7,176 nucleotides of DNA, taken from the NCBI GenBank assembly GCA_013214275.1, contig JABSPP010000084.1:1-7176 (forward strand). Reading direction: 5' to 3'. The translations under genes were made by a program, and so were the position numbers. Source of the DNA: Flavobacteriaceae bacterium. Its GTDB lineage: Bacteria; Bacteroidota; Bacteroidia; Flavobacteriales; Flavobacteriaceae. A model generated the notes under the pieces. It was not told the DNA's origin, made no database searches, and saw nothing but the letters and a program-made list of their open reading frames with translations. How positions within the stretch are numbered: position 1 is the stretch's first letter; each line of letters opens with the position of its first letter. Below are positions 1 through 6,235 of the stretch, piece after piece.

Positions 1-121
1 CAGCCTGGACCCACCCCATCATCCAATCTATATCCTCATAGATATTGCTCCAACCTTGGGCAACCTTCTGAGGATTAGATTTATTTTTGCATTTTTTGTG
101 AACTGTTATCTTCAGTTTCAT
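1..121 (-). CDS. Unknown protein, 5' part only, overlapping the preceding small gene
   Basis: An open frame starts with ATG at 121-119 and stays open for 40 codons to the window edge. The protein begins MKLKITVHKKCKNK and continues to ...YEDIDWMMGWVQA. It overlaps the 3' end of the 74-aa gene by 41 nt in another frame. Support for a real start is a purine-rich AGGAGAAGG at 139-131, a good ribosome-binding site and unusual for this window. The order also fits: the operon would otherwise end with no gene in the last 80 bases. The visible part is basic at the N-terminus and then rich in Trp and acidic residues. I do not recognise the family. As the last visible member of a TIR/STAND operon it may be a sensor or accessory subunit, but that is inferred from position only. 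Confidence 0.55.
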   Translation of the reverse strand, partial: MKLKITVHKKCKNKSNPQKVAQGWSNIYEDIDWMMGWVQA

Positions 122-305
122 CTTGTTTTGCCTTCTCCTGTTTCATCATACGGAAATACTTTTTATAGTACTTCTTTTTCATAGCATCAAGATAAGCAAT
201 CTCATCTTCGTCATCAAATATAGATACAAAATTACTTACTCCTTCGAGTTCACTAAGGAGACGAAGAACAGTAATAGGATCATCAGGTAGTGCGTTAACT
301 GGCAT
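81..305 (-). CDS. Small charged hypothetical protein of the TIR/STAND operon (74 aa)
   Basis: The 74-aa product has a mildly hydrophobic N-terminal third (PITVLRLLSELEGVSNFVSI), an acidic patch FDDEDE near residues 30-35, and a Lys/Tyr-rich helix-like segment (KKKYYKKYFRMMKQEKAK). The tail is polar. No signal peptide, TM segment or catalytic motif is visible. The start ATG lies 11 nt inside the end of the STAND NTPase gene and has no clear SD, so translation is probably coupled to that gene's termination. The gene's own 3' end is overlapped by the edge gene. I do not recognise the family. Charge pattern and position suggest a protein-interaction adaptor, possibly helical, but this is inference. 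The tight overlaps on both sides favour a real gene. Confidence 0.65.
   Translation of the reverse strand: MPVNALPDDPITVLRLLSELEGVSNFVSIFDDEDEIAYLDAMKKKYYKKYFRMMKQEKAKQDETEDNSSQKMQK
131..139 (-). promoter_or_regulatory. Shine-Dalgarno-like site for the overlapping edge gene
   Basis: The minus strand reads AGGAGAAGG here. Its GAAGG part sits 9 nt, and its AGGAG part 13 nt, before the ATG at 121-119. The site lies inside the 74-aa gene and is the clearest SD match seen before any start in the window. It is the main reason to accept the overlapping gene at 1-121. Confidence 0.45.
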
Positions 306-2025
306 TGGAACAGTGCGCCATCAAGTGGGTAGCAAGCTCTTGATATTTCTCAAGCACTTCCTTCTTCTGTTCCTCAGCTTCCTTCTTTTGTGTTTCTGCC
401 CTTTCTTTTTGTTCCTCAGCTTCCTGTTTCTGGTCTTGTGCTATTTGTCTTTGCTCTTTTGCAGTATTCATTGCGGTATATGCAAATAGAGCAGCTACAA
501 CTGCTGCAAAAAACAAGACAGAAACTGCTGCAAGAATTCTCTTGGTTTTTTTTAACTTGTATTTCCTACTTAATTCTTTTTGTTCAATGATAAAATCGTT
601 ATTTACCTTGCTTTGCTCTAAAAAATTAATTGCTCTTACATAAGAGCTATTGTATCTGGCTCCCCATCCTTCCGTGGGTCGTTGTTTATCTCTCCATTTG
701 AGTGTGATGGCCAGTTCAGGATTGACCAACAGAGATCCTTTTCCTTCTTGATACGATGCAGCATCTTTACAAAGTTTTAAATAAATTTCGGCAGAATTCA
801 TTTCTTCTTTAAACCAATCAATCAACCGAATCCATACGCGCATCAAACTTTCATGAGAGATATCAATTACAGATTCATCATGTAACTCAATCTCTAACGA
901 AGGCATTAAGAAGGATCGTCCATGCTGCCTAAATACGTTGATAATTGGAATCAAAGTGTCTTTATCAACAGCCAATAATTCGCAAAGCTCCAATAACTTA
1001 GTAGGTCTTCTAACACCTCCTACAACGGTTCCTGTCTCGGTTAATGACCTAAATAAAGCGGTACAGATTATTTTCTGCTCCTCGGTTAGCTCATAATAAG
1101 CTTCATCAGCGTGATACGATAACGCCAGTTCCATTTTACCTACAGACTGATAGTGTTCTATGGTAATAGGAGCTTTTCCATTGGTGTGTGCACTCCAATA
1201 ATCATAGGTCCGCATGAGTGCGTGCTGAAGTATGGGTAATTGGTCTGGATTATCACCAACCTCATTTAACAGCATAGACACTAATTGTGGGGAAATTTCA
1301 GCACCAGCGACGGCAACAGGACCCGTAATAGCCAATTGAATTTCATTACGAGACATTCGTGGAATTAAATATTGTCCAGTACCCATAGCTTCAGGGAAAC
1401 CTCTAAATTCTGTGCAATTACCTATAAAGTCTGAACGCATGGTAAATACTACATAAATTCTTCTTTTTCTATCTCCAATTGCAGCAAGCAGAAGGTTGAC
1501 AAATAAGACCGCATCCCTAGTTCCTTTGGAAGATATTTTTTCATACTTAGAAAAACGAAACAACTCCTCAAACTGGTCTGCAACAATTAATATATTCTCA
1601 GGTAGTTTGTTTAAAAATTGATCCACTACGTTTGATATACCTTGATCGCTTCTCCTAAGAACGGATTCTACAATCGGTTGAAGGTTAAAATTTTCTTCTT
1701 CATTTTCTTCATCAACAAACTCACCGCTACATAAGCAAGAGGCTAAATTTCCAATAGGATTGTCTCCAGGTCTAAAAACACCAATCCTCCATCCTTTTCC
1801 TACGCCACGTATAAAGCCACTATGTAATGACGGTAATAATCCAGACTTTACCAAAGAGGATTTTCCACTTCCAGAAGTTCCTATCACGGCAAGAAAATGC
1901 GTTTGTTCTAGTTGATCTAATAAATCATCAATCTGTTTTTCTCTACCAAAAAATAAATATTCCTCATTTTCTTCAAAAGAACGAAGACCAGGAAAAGGAT
2001 TAAAATATGTTTTTTGATCTACCAT
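295..2025 (-). CDS. nSTAND1-type STAND NTPase with one TM helix and C-terminal coiled coil (576 aa)
   Basis: The N-terminus (NPFPGLRSFEENEEYLFFGR) is the typical entry to nSTAND1 domains. Walker A is GTSGSGKSS at residues 49-57, and Walker B is ILIVADQFEELF at 145-156. FTMRSDF at 194-200 is a sensor-like Arg motif. DNPDQLPILQHAL at 258-270 and DISHESLMRVW at 388-398 are the conserved helical and winged-helix region motifs of these ATPases. One TM helix lies at about 497-517, followed by a coiled coil of Ala-Glu-Glu-Gln-Lys heptads at about 522-562, and the protein stops at 576. STAND proteins are oligomerising ATP switches in immunity and signalling. Many nSTAND1 proteins continue after the coiled coil into WD40 or other repeats, and this one has none. 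Its ATG overlaps the stop of the TIR gene in TAATG, so the two are probably made at matched levels. Expected at the inner membrane. The function in phage defence is inferred from family and context. Confidence 0.93.
   Translation of the reverse strand: MVDQKTYFNPFPGLRSFEENEEYLFFGREKQIDDLLDQLEQTHFLAVIGTSGSGKSSLVKSGLLPSLHSGFIRGVGKGWRIGVFRPGDNPIGNLASCLCSGEFVDEENEEENFNLQPIVESVLRRSDQGISNVVDQFLNKLPENILIVADQFEELFRFSKYEKISSKGTRDAVLFVNLLLAAIGDRKRRIYVVFTMRSDFIGNCTEFRGFPEAMGTGQYLIPRMSRNEIQLAITGPVAVAGAEISPQLVSMLLNEVGDNPDQLPILQHALMRTYDYWSAHTNGKAPITIEHYQSVGKMELALSYHADEAYYELTEEQKIICTALFRSLTETGTVVGGVRRPTKLLELCELLAVDKDTLIPIINVFRQHGRSFLMPSLEIELHDESVIDISHESLMRVWIRLIDWFKEEMNSAEIYLKLCKDAASYQEGKGSLLVNPELAITLKWRDKQRPTEGWGARYNSSYVRAINFLEQSKVNNDFIIEQKELSRKYKLKKTKRILAAVSVLFFAAVVAALFAYTAMNTAKEQRQIAQDQKQEAEEQKERAETQKKEAEEQKKEVLEKYQELATHLMAHCSNAS
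368..424 (-). repeat. Imperfect 42-bp repeat encoding coiled-coil heptads
   Basis: The 15-mer TGTTCCTCAGCTTCC (plus strand) occurs exactly at 368-382 and again at 410-424, a period of 42 bp or two heptads. The region between is a diverged copy of the 21-bp heptad unit. It encodes the AEEQK-type heptads at the C-terminus of the STAND NTPase. Such repeats can gain or lose whole heptads in frame. Confidence 0.7.
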
Positions 2026-3521
2026 TACTTCAAAGATTTTATTTTAGTTGACAATTCTTTTAATCCTGCTTTATCAAATCCAGAAAGCATGTTTATTACT
2101 TCCATATCTTGGGTTCTGTATCTTGTTTTGGATCTTGTTTTAGGCTCAGCCAATAGCATTGCTTTCATATTTAATGGTTTTGTTCTTCCATATCCTGATA
2201 TTTTCATTAAATCCCTGACCTTGGTTCTAACCCATAAATCACTCCCAGCTCCAAAGTAGATCATCACAGCATCACAGTTTTTCATATTTTCTTGATGATC
2301 GGCTCTTAACTCAGATTGTTTCCCTTCAAAAACAGGAATAATAACCTCAAATCCTTGATCAAACAGATAGTCTTCAACTGGAATAATTTGTTCTAAATCT
2401 GCTTCATCACAGATCAGATAAACTTGAGCAGGCACAACACTATCAGGACTCATTTCAGTAGGAGGATTCTTTGCAGACTTCTCTTTCTTTTGTGTCATTT
2501 TATCCTTGATGGCAAATTTTAAATCCTCCAAAGGGGTAATCAGATAATCTGCACCTCTTTGAAATTTAGGATTCACTTTAATATTTTCCAAAAAATCAAC
2601 TTGTCTTTGATCTGAACCAACAGTCTCTGGTGGCGACCATATAATTCTCTTTAACTGCCTCTCCGTACTTAGTTTTGATCCAATCTTATTTTGGATAACT
2701 GATTTAGAGTCTGATGTTCCCTCTGGTACAAGACCGTAGCTTGCTCCAACAATATGAATAGACAATTCGCATTCCGACATCGTAGTAGTAACTTCATCAG
2801 TATATTCATCAACCACTAATGGTAAATTGTGATTGGGAAGTACCGTGTAATTATTATCCATTAACCATCTTTTAATACTATCTCTATGTTCTTTTTGATC
2901 AAATGAAGACTCCGCTAAATACACTTTGGGGCCTTCTTCTTTTGTGGTACTATTAGTGCCCTCAGATGACTTCATTTCCTTTAGTAGGTCAGCTATGTCA
3001 TGTGCAATATCATCTAATCTCGACCAATACAGTTGTTGATTTTCTGATCCGAATACCTTACTAAATTCTTTGACCCTGTTGGTGTCTTTATCAATCCTAA
3101 AAAAGTCATATCCTAAAAGTCCTTGAATAACTTTTGGGTGTTGTTCTAGCTCAACGGGTGTTTTAATCACCTTAAAAATTCTGGACTTATTATTGATTTC
3201 AACTCCAATATTCTGATCAGATGCCTTTTTAAATTCTAAAACTTCCTTAACACACCATTCAGACTTAACATATCTTGGAGTGAGTATGGAAACGAGTAAC
3301 GCTACTTTCGGAAACTGAGAAATGATTTCATCACTAAATACATGGTTCCCATCTAGTCTAGAATCTCTCCATATATTTGGTCGCTCTCCTAGTAGCTGAG
3401 AAAGTCGAATTTCTAAAGCACGATGAAATTCTGTGATCCAGCCTTTTTCACCTTCAATAAGTGCCTCATCGTCAATATGAGCGTAGCTTATAAATATGTC
3501 TTTTTCAAAATCCAAAACCAT
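2025..3521 (-). CDS. TIR-domain protein with two further TIR-like modules (498 aa)
   Basis: Residues 7-100 form a TIR domain: strand A is DIFISYAHIDDE (8-19), the BB-loop region is WRDSRLDGNHVF (51-62), and the SEWCVKE motif at 87-93 puts Glu93 at the usual catalytic position of NAD-cleaving TIRs. Two more Rossmann-like modules follow. Module 2 (about 198-340) starts KVYLAESSFD and carries LSIHIVGASYGLVPEG (253-268), a motif I associate with TIR-like or DUF4062-like domains in conflict proteins. Module 3 (about 366-498) starts QVYLICDEAD and contains NCDAVMIYFGAG (415-426). A polar linker, rich in Lys and Pro, lies near 341-365. There is no TM segment. The ATG sits just before strand A. The gene is followed directly by the STAND NTPase through a TAATG junction. 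The likely role is an effector that hydrolyses NAD+ or makes a nucleotide signal once the STAND switch fires. The activity is inferred. The later modules lack an obvious WCxxE motif and may bind ligand or partners. Confidence 0.9.
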   Translation of the reverse strand: MVLDFEKDIFISYAHIDDEALIEGEKGWITEFHRALEIRLSQLLGERPNIWRDSRLDGNHVFSDEIISQFPKVALLVSILTPRYVKSEWCVKEVLEFKKASDQNIGVEINNKSRIFKVIKTPVELEQHPKVIQGLLGYDFFRIDKDTNRVKEFSKVFGSENQQLYWSRLDDIAHDIADLLKEMKSSEGTNSTTKEEGPKVYLAESSFDQKEHRDSIKRWLMDNNYTVLPNHNLPLVVDEYTDEVTTTMSECELSIHIVGASYGLVPEGTSDSKSVIQNKIGSKLSTERQLKRIIWSPPETVGSDQRQVDFLENIKVNPKFQRGADYLITPLEDLKFAIKDKMTQKKEKSAKNPPTEMSPDSVVPAQVYLICDEADLEQIIPVEDYLFDQGFEVIIPVFEGKQSELRADHQENMKNCDAVMIYFGAGSDLWVRTKVRDLMKISGYGRTKPLNMKAMLLAEPKTRSKTRYRTQDMEVINMLSGFDKAGLKELSTKIKSLK

Positions 3522-3677
3522 CTTTACTATTATTTATTTTTTTCCTCATCTGATTTACTGTGTTTATTACTCCTGTAAAATGCTTGCAGAGGGAGTTAGT
3601 GAAGTAAATGTCAAAACCTTAATAAAAGTGAATGATCAAATACCAAATAGTTAATATTAATTTAAACGAGTGAAATA
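3522..3677. other. Spacer between SLATT and TIR genes (156 bp)
   Basis: AT-rich gap with no gene I can support. The minus strand has GAGGA about 22 nt before the TIR start, too far for a normal SD, then an A-rich leader typical of Bacteroidota. No good match to the Bacteroidota -7 element TAnnTTTG and no strong hairpin were seen. The SLATT and TIR genes may be cotranscribed, but a separate promoter cannot be excluded. Confidence 0.4.
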
Positions 3678-4106
3678 CTATTCTTCCTTACCACCAATGT
3701 ATTCACTCCAAGAAGCAACTTCTGTATTGATGATATTTTCTATTCTAAAAACAAAGAGTTTAAAAGGCTCTTTGTGCTTAGCATACGAACCAGAGTTGGT
3801 TTGAAATAAGTATTTTTCGTGGATCAATGCTTCCCCAGTCATTCGATAATTACTCCATTGATCCTGAAATTTATAGAGTGTTGATAAACCTGTGAAGATA
3901 GCAATTAAAACACCCAGTATGGCAATGATGTAATCTATCCAAGGCTTGTCTGCTGAATTATAGCCTGTTGCAAAAGGAATCAATGCCGAAAATGTAATAA
4001 TTAAAGCTTTTAATCTCAGATGATACTTCTTATTGATAGCACTCTTCTTGTTATACCATGCTATTTGGTCATCTACACGGCTTTCAATGTATTCCTTTTC
4101 AGACAT
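3678..4106 (-). CDS. SLATT-type two-TM protein, DUF4231 family (142 aa)
   Basis: The layout is an N-terminal soluble helix with VDDQIAWYNKKSAINKKYH (11-29), TM1 at about 33-48, TM2 at about 58-77, and a cytosolic helical segment. The YKFQDQWSNYRMTGEALIHEK stretch (78-98) is the family's conserved W..YR..GEAL..E pattern, ending near SGSY. SLATT domains were described by comparative genomics as two-TM predicted pore-forming or membrane-stress effectors tied to nucleotide-signal conflict systems. Length and topology fit a complete family member. It is the first gene of the putative defence operon, 156 bp before the TIR gene in the same direction. It may permeabilise the membrane when signalled, or anchor the complex. 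Role in this locus is inferred; the family call is firm. Confidence 0.85.
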   Translation of the reverse strand: MSEKEYIESRVDDQIAWYNKKSAINKKYHLRLKALIITFSALIPFATGYNSADKPWIDYIIAILGVLIAIFTGLSTLYKFQDQWSNYRMTGEALIHEKYLFQTNSGSYAKHKEPFKLFVFRIENIINTEVASWSEYIGGKEE

Positions 4107-4357
4107 ATTCCGAAGTTTTATTTTTCTTTAAAAGATGAGTACCTTTCTGCATAACAAAGGCACCTCAAGCGAAAAAATCATACATCATTGATTTAGTGGA
4201 GAATTGGATTTTACAAACAAATATCTTCATTGAAAAATACATAATCTTTGTATGATCTATTTTATTTTGTCACATTAGAATATCGCTGTTTCTACGATCA
4301 AAATTTAGTGGTACCATTAAAAATTACATGTATGTGCCTATTGCCACTGGACATACA
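4107..4357. other. Spacer between holin and SLATT genes (251 bp), likely promoter region of the defence operon
   Basis: No coding region is supported here. The part next to the holin carries a hairpin plus U-run (separate entry). The rest must hold the promoter of the SLATT-TIR-STAND operon if that operon is independent. On the minus strand GATATTTG (about 4224-4217) is one base off the Bacteroidota -7 element, but no matching -33 TTTG is placed well. Small dyads such as ATACA-N7-TGTAT (4237-4253) are present, but they are short and AT-only. Confidence 0.4.
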
Positions 4358-4358
4358 T
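4319..4358 (-). terminator. Possible intrinsic terminator after the holin gene
   Basis: ATGTATGT (4328-4335) and ACATACAT (4351-4358) form an 8-bp perfect stem. Two more G-C pairs (4337-4338 with 4349-4350) are possible across a one-base bulge. On the minus-strand transcript the stem is followed 4 nt later by five U residues (4323-4319). The stem begins at the last base of the holin stop codon. It is AT-rich and so weak. It would separate the lysis cassette from the SLATT operon, at least partly. Confidence 0.5.
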
Positions 4359-4816
4359 TATTTCTTCTTAATAATACTACTCGCTTTTTCTGCAGTTCTT
4401 CCTCCAAAATAGGCCAAAACCACTGCCATCATCACCTTCTCAAAGGTATCGTTCCAGAGTCCTCCTATAGTAAAAGAAATAGTATCTATACTATCTACAA
4501 TTCCCGCTAAAGAAAAAATACAAATACACCAAATCAAGACTAATGGCCGTACATTCTTTGACAACCATGAGTCTGATGCCGCATCTGCCTCCCATCGGGT
4601 AGTGATCGCTTCGATCTCTTTATTTTGTTGCTCGTAGATTAATTGTTGCAGCTTGATCTTATCTTCATTAGAGAGATCCGATTTGGTAATTTCTGCAATA
4701 GCATCCTTAGGGGAAGTCACCCCCTGTAATACGTTACCCAAGGTCGGACTCACAAGACCAGCAGCTCCTAAAAGCATTTTTCCAATAGTCGTATCTTTAA
4801 ATTTTTTTTTGCTCAT
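4358..4816 (-). CDS. Phage-type 3TM holin family protein (152 aa)
   Basis: The N-terminal segment IGKMLLGAAGLVSPTLGNVL (11-30) is hydrophobic or amphipathic. A charged helical stretch leads to RWEADAASDSWLSKNVRPL (74-92), the W..D...SDSW.....RP signature seen in the 3TM holin family associated with phages and gene transfer agents. A TM segment at about 91-109 and another at about 126-138 follow, then a basic tail (SSIIKKK). Holins form membrane lesions that let an endolysin without signal peptide reach the wall. That fits the amidase encoded two genes upstream on the same strand. It starts 60 bp after the 83-aa gene with no SD, so it is probably in one operon with it. The alternative is a holin-like membrane protein of a tailocin or injection-system release module. 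Confidence 0.82.
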   Translation of the reverse strand: MSKKKFKDTTIGKMLLGAAGLVSPTLGNVLQGVTSPKDAIAEITKSDLSNEDKIKLQQLIYEQQNKEIEAITTRWEADAASDSWLSKNVRPLVLIWCICIFSLAGIVDSIDTISFTIGGLWNDTFEKVMMAVVLAYFGGRTAEKASSIIKKK

Positions 4817-4876
4817 AATTGTATTGATTAATAGTGTTACATTTCTATTTTTAAGTGAGTTGTTTTAAATGGTCAA

Positions 4877-5128
4877 TTACTTTTCTTTTTGTTTTTTTCG
4901 ACCTCTTCTCTTCTTACCCTTCACTGAATCACTGATATCTCCTATCTGATTCCCTACTTCTTTGACAGCATCTGCTACATCAGACAGTTCTTGTTTTGTT
5001 AGATGGTATCGCCTTTTAATTTCTTTGGCAGTTGCTACTGCTTTTTCATCTACGGTTGTTTTACTCCAAAGGAGTGTCCACATGTTGTTCCAATAATTTT
5101 TAATTGAATTCCACATATTGTTAATCAT
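4877..5128 (-). CDS. Small Trp-rich protein with basic tail, lysis-cassette member (83 aa)
   Basis: The first 21 residues hold Trp at 6, 13, 17 and 21 with little charge, suggesting an amphipathic membrane-binding helix and not a clear TM segment. The middle (about 26-70) is a helical region with EVGNQIGDISDSVKGK, and the tail is GKKRRGRKKQKEK. Similar small proteins with a KEVGNQ-like helix and a basic tail occur beside amidases and holins in Bacteroidota phages, from memory and not checked. It sits 32 bp after the amidase and 60 bp before the holin, so all three are probably cotranscribed. It could assist the holin or contact the outer membrane, but no function can be assigned from sequence. 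It has no lipobox or signal peptide, so a standard spanin is unlikely. Confidence 0.7.
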   Translation of the reverse strand: MINNMWNSIKNYWNNMWTLLWSKTTVDEKAVATAKEIKRRYHLTKQELSDVADAVKEVGNQIGDISDSVKGKKRRGRKKQKEK

Positions 5129-5160
5129 TTTAATGTTACTTTTTTGATACAGATCGTTTA

Positions 5161-6042
5161 TTATAAACTCACTAGCATATCTAATAATTCTTGTTGTGGG
5201 AACATATCAAACTTGTCTTTTCTGGTGTTTGTATGAGTCCACAACCCTTTTACCTTTCCATAATATGCGTTTTCATTAAATTCAAATCCTTCTGCTCCTT
5301 TTGCTTTTACCTCTTCTACCAGTCCCTTTCTGATATCAATAGTATCTCTCTCAGCGATATAATACAACCATCGTCTTAGAGATTCAATTTGCTCGTTAGA
5401 ATACCTATGCCATTGTTTGAACCCTCTAAATGGTTTTTCCAGTTCTACCAGTTGAGATTCGTGAACGGTAGTCCCTGCATAGGTCTTTCCATTGTTAACA
5501 TAACCAAAATTGCACACCTCTATCCCTACAGAATGCGTATGCATGTGTTGAGAACCATTCTTCCCAAGGTGCCATCCGTAATACCCGTCGGGAAATGCTT
5601 GTAGCATCATTCCGTCATATTGATCATCATTCCCTTTAACAGAAGGTCCTCCTAATACAAATTCCGTAGCTACGGCACCTCTTGAATCGCTGCCCCACTG
5701 GTCAATGCATTTGTAAGGATTATGCCATCCTGCGGTATGGTGTATAAAGACATATTCTTTTTTGGTAATGGTATCTTTATACTCTCCTTGAGGTAGAAAA
5801 TAGCGATGGATCAAAAGTCCATTATCGGTTTCATATGCTTTCTCTGAATCGTCGGTAGTGCCTATGCCCATGGCATCCCAAGTAGAGGGGCCTACTATGC
5901 CATCAGACTCCAGACCGTTGTGCTGTTGAAATTCCTTTACAGCTGCCTTTGTAGCACTGCCAAAAATTCCGTCTGAAGGGAGTTCTAAAAATTCTTGTAA
6001 TAAGGCAACTTGACTGCCTTTTGAACCTATTTTTAAGATCAT
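5161..6042 (-). CDS. Endolysin: peptidoglycan-binding domain plus N-acetylmuramoyl-L-alanine amidase (293 aa)
   Basis: Residues 3-60 are a PG_binding_1 domain (GSKGSQVALLQEFL, DGIFGSATKAAVKEFQ, DGIVGPSTWDAMG). After a short acidic linker comes an Amidase_2-type zinc domain: FIHHTAG (99-105) gives the first His ligand, and HTHSVGIEVCNFG (168-180) is the core strand with Glu175. THTNTRKDKFDMFPQ (269-283) supplies the second His (270) and the acidic Asp276/279 region. The enzyme would cut the bond between muramic acid and the stem peptide. No signal peptide is present, so release needs the holin encoded downstream. Domain order and length are normal for Bacteroidota phage lysins, and no key residue appears lost. 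The start is the ATG of MILKIGSKGS, immediately before the binding domain, with an A-rich leader and no SD. Confidence 0.92.
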   Translation of the reverse strand: MILKIGSKGSQVALLQEFLELPSDGIFGSATKAAVKEFQQHNGLESDGIVGPSTWDAMGIGTTDDSEKAYETDNGLLIHRYFLPQGEYKDTITKKEYVFIHHTAGWHNPYKCIDQWGSDSRGAVATEFVLGGPSVKGNDDQYDGMMLQAFPDGYYGWHLGKNGSQHMHTHSVGIEVCNFGYVNNGKTYAGTTVHESQLVELEKPFRGFKQWHRYSNEQIESLRRWLYYIAERDTIDIRKGLVEEVKAKGAEGFEFNENAYYGKVKGLWTHTNTRKDKFDMFPQQELLDMLVSL

Positions 6043-6090
6043 TTTGTTTTTAAATTAAGAGTTGTTGTCTATTGTTATAAATTATTAAAT

Positions 6091-6235
6091 TGGGTTACCC
6101 ACTTAGTTCTCAAAAAACTGATAATGAGTGATAAATTTAACTTTCAAAAATTCGATCATTTAAGCCTTAACTCAACATTCATAGAGCTTCTGACAAAATT
6201 ATCAAAGAGTCTATGCGACTTAAATGGGTAACCCT
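6091..6235. repeat. Long-range inverted repeat of about 145 bp, MITE-like or structured RNA
   Basis: TGGGTTACCC (6091-6100) is the exact reverse complement of GGGTAACCCA except for its outermost base pair. The right arm TGGGTAACCC (6225-6234) pairs with 6092-6101. The match extends inward with a few mismatches to about 6106 and 6220. Each core, GGGTTACCC or GGGTAACCC, is itself a dyad about one base, so the two sites also act as near-identical direct copies 134 bp apart. Inside them, TGATAAT (6119-6125) pairs with ATTATCA (6198-6204), and TGAGT (6125-6129) with ACTCA (6170-6174). No target-site duplication is visible and no transposase is present. Confidence 0.55.
6194..6224 (-). promoter_or_regulatory. 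Weak candidate promoter for the lysis cassette
   Basis: The minus strand reads TAATTTTG at 6201-6194, a full match to the Bacteroidota -7 element TAnnTTTG. The -33 position carries TTTA (6224-6221) in place of TTTG, so the match is partial. It lies about 150 bp before the amidase start, between the two GGGTNACCC dyads, which could serve as operators. One such -7 match is easily found by chance in AT-rich DNA. Confidence 0.25.

Noticed and set aside
390..590. Plus-strand ORF rich in hydrophobic residues, resembling a membrane peptide
   Set aside because: It is the antisense of the STAND TM/coiled-coil region. The hydrophobicity comes from reading Lys/Glu-rich codons backwards.
2014..2259. Plus-strand ORF of 81 aa across the TIR-STAND junction
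   Set aside because: Lies opposite a confidently coding TIR module and has no motif or start signal.
3580..3654. 24-codon plus-strand ORF in the SLATT-TIR gap (starts MLAEGVSEV)
   Set aside because: Very short, no ribosome-binding site, opposite to all neighbours, and no recognisable composition; expected by chance.
4237..4253. ATACA-N7-TGTAT dyad upstream of the SLATT gene
   Set aside because: Five AT-rich base pairs are too few to claim an operator or hairpin.
4191..4311. Direct repeat ATTTAGTGG at 4191-4199 and 4303-4311
   Set aside because: Only 9 bp with no extended match; plausible by chance in AT-rich spacer, so not called an attachment or operator site.
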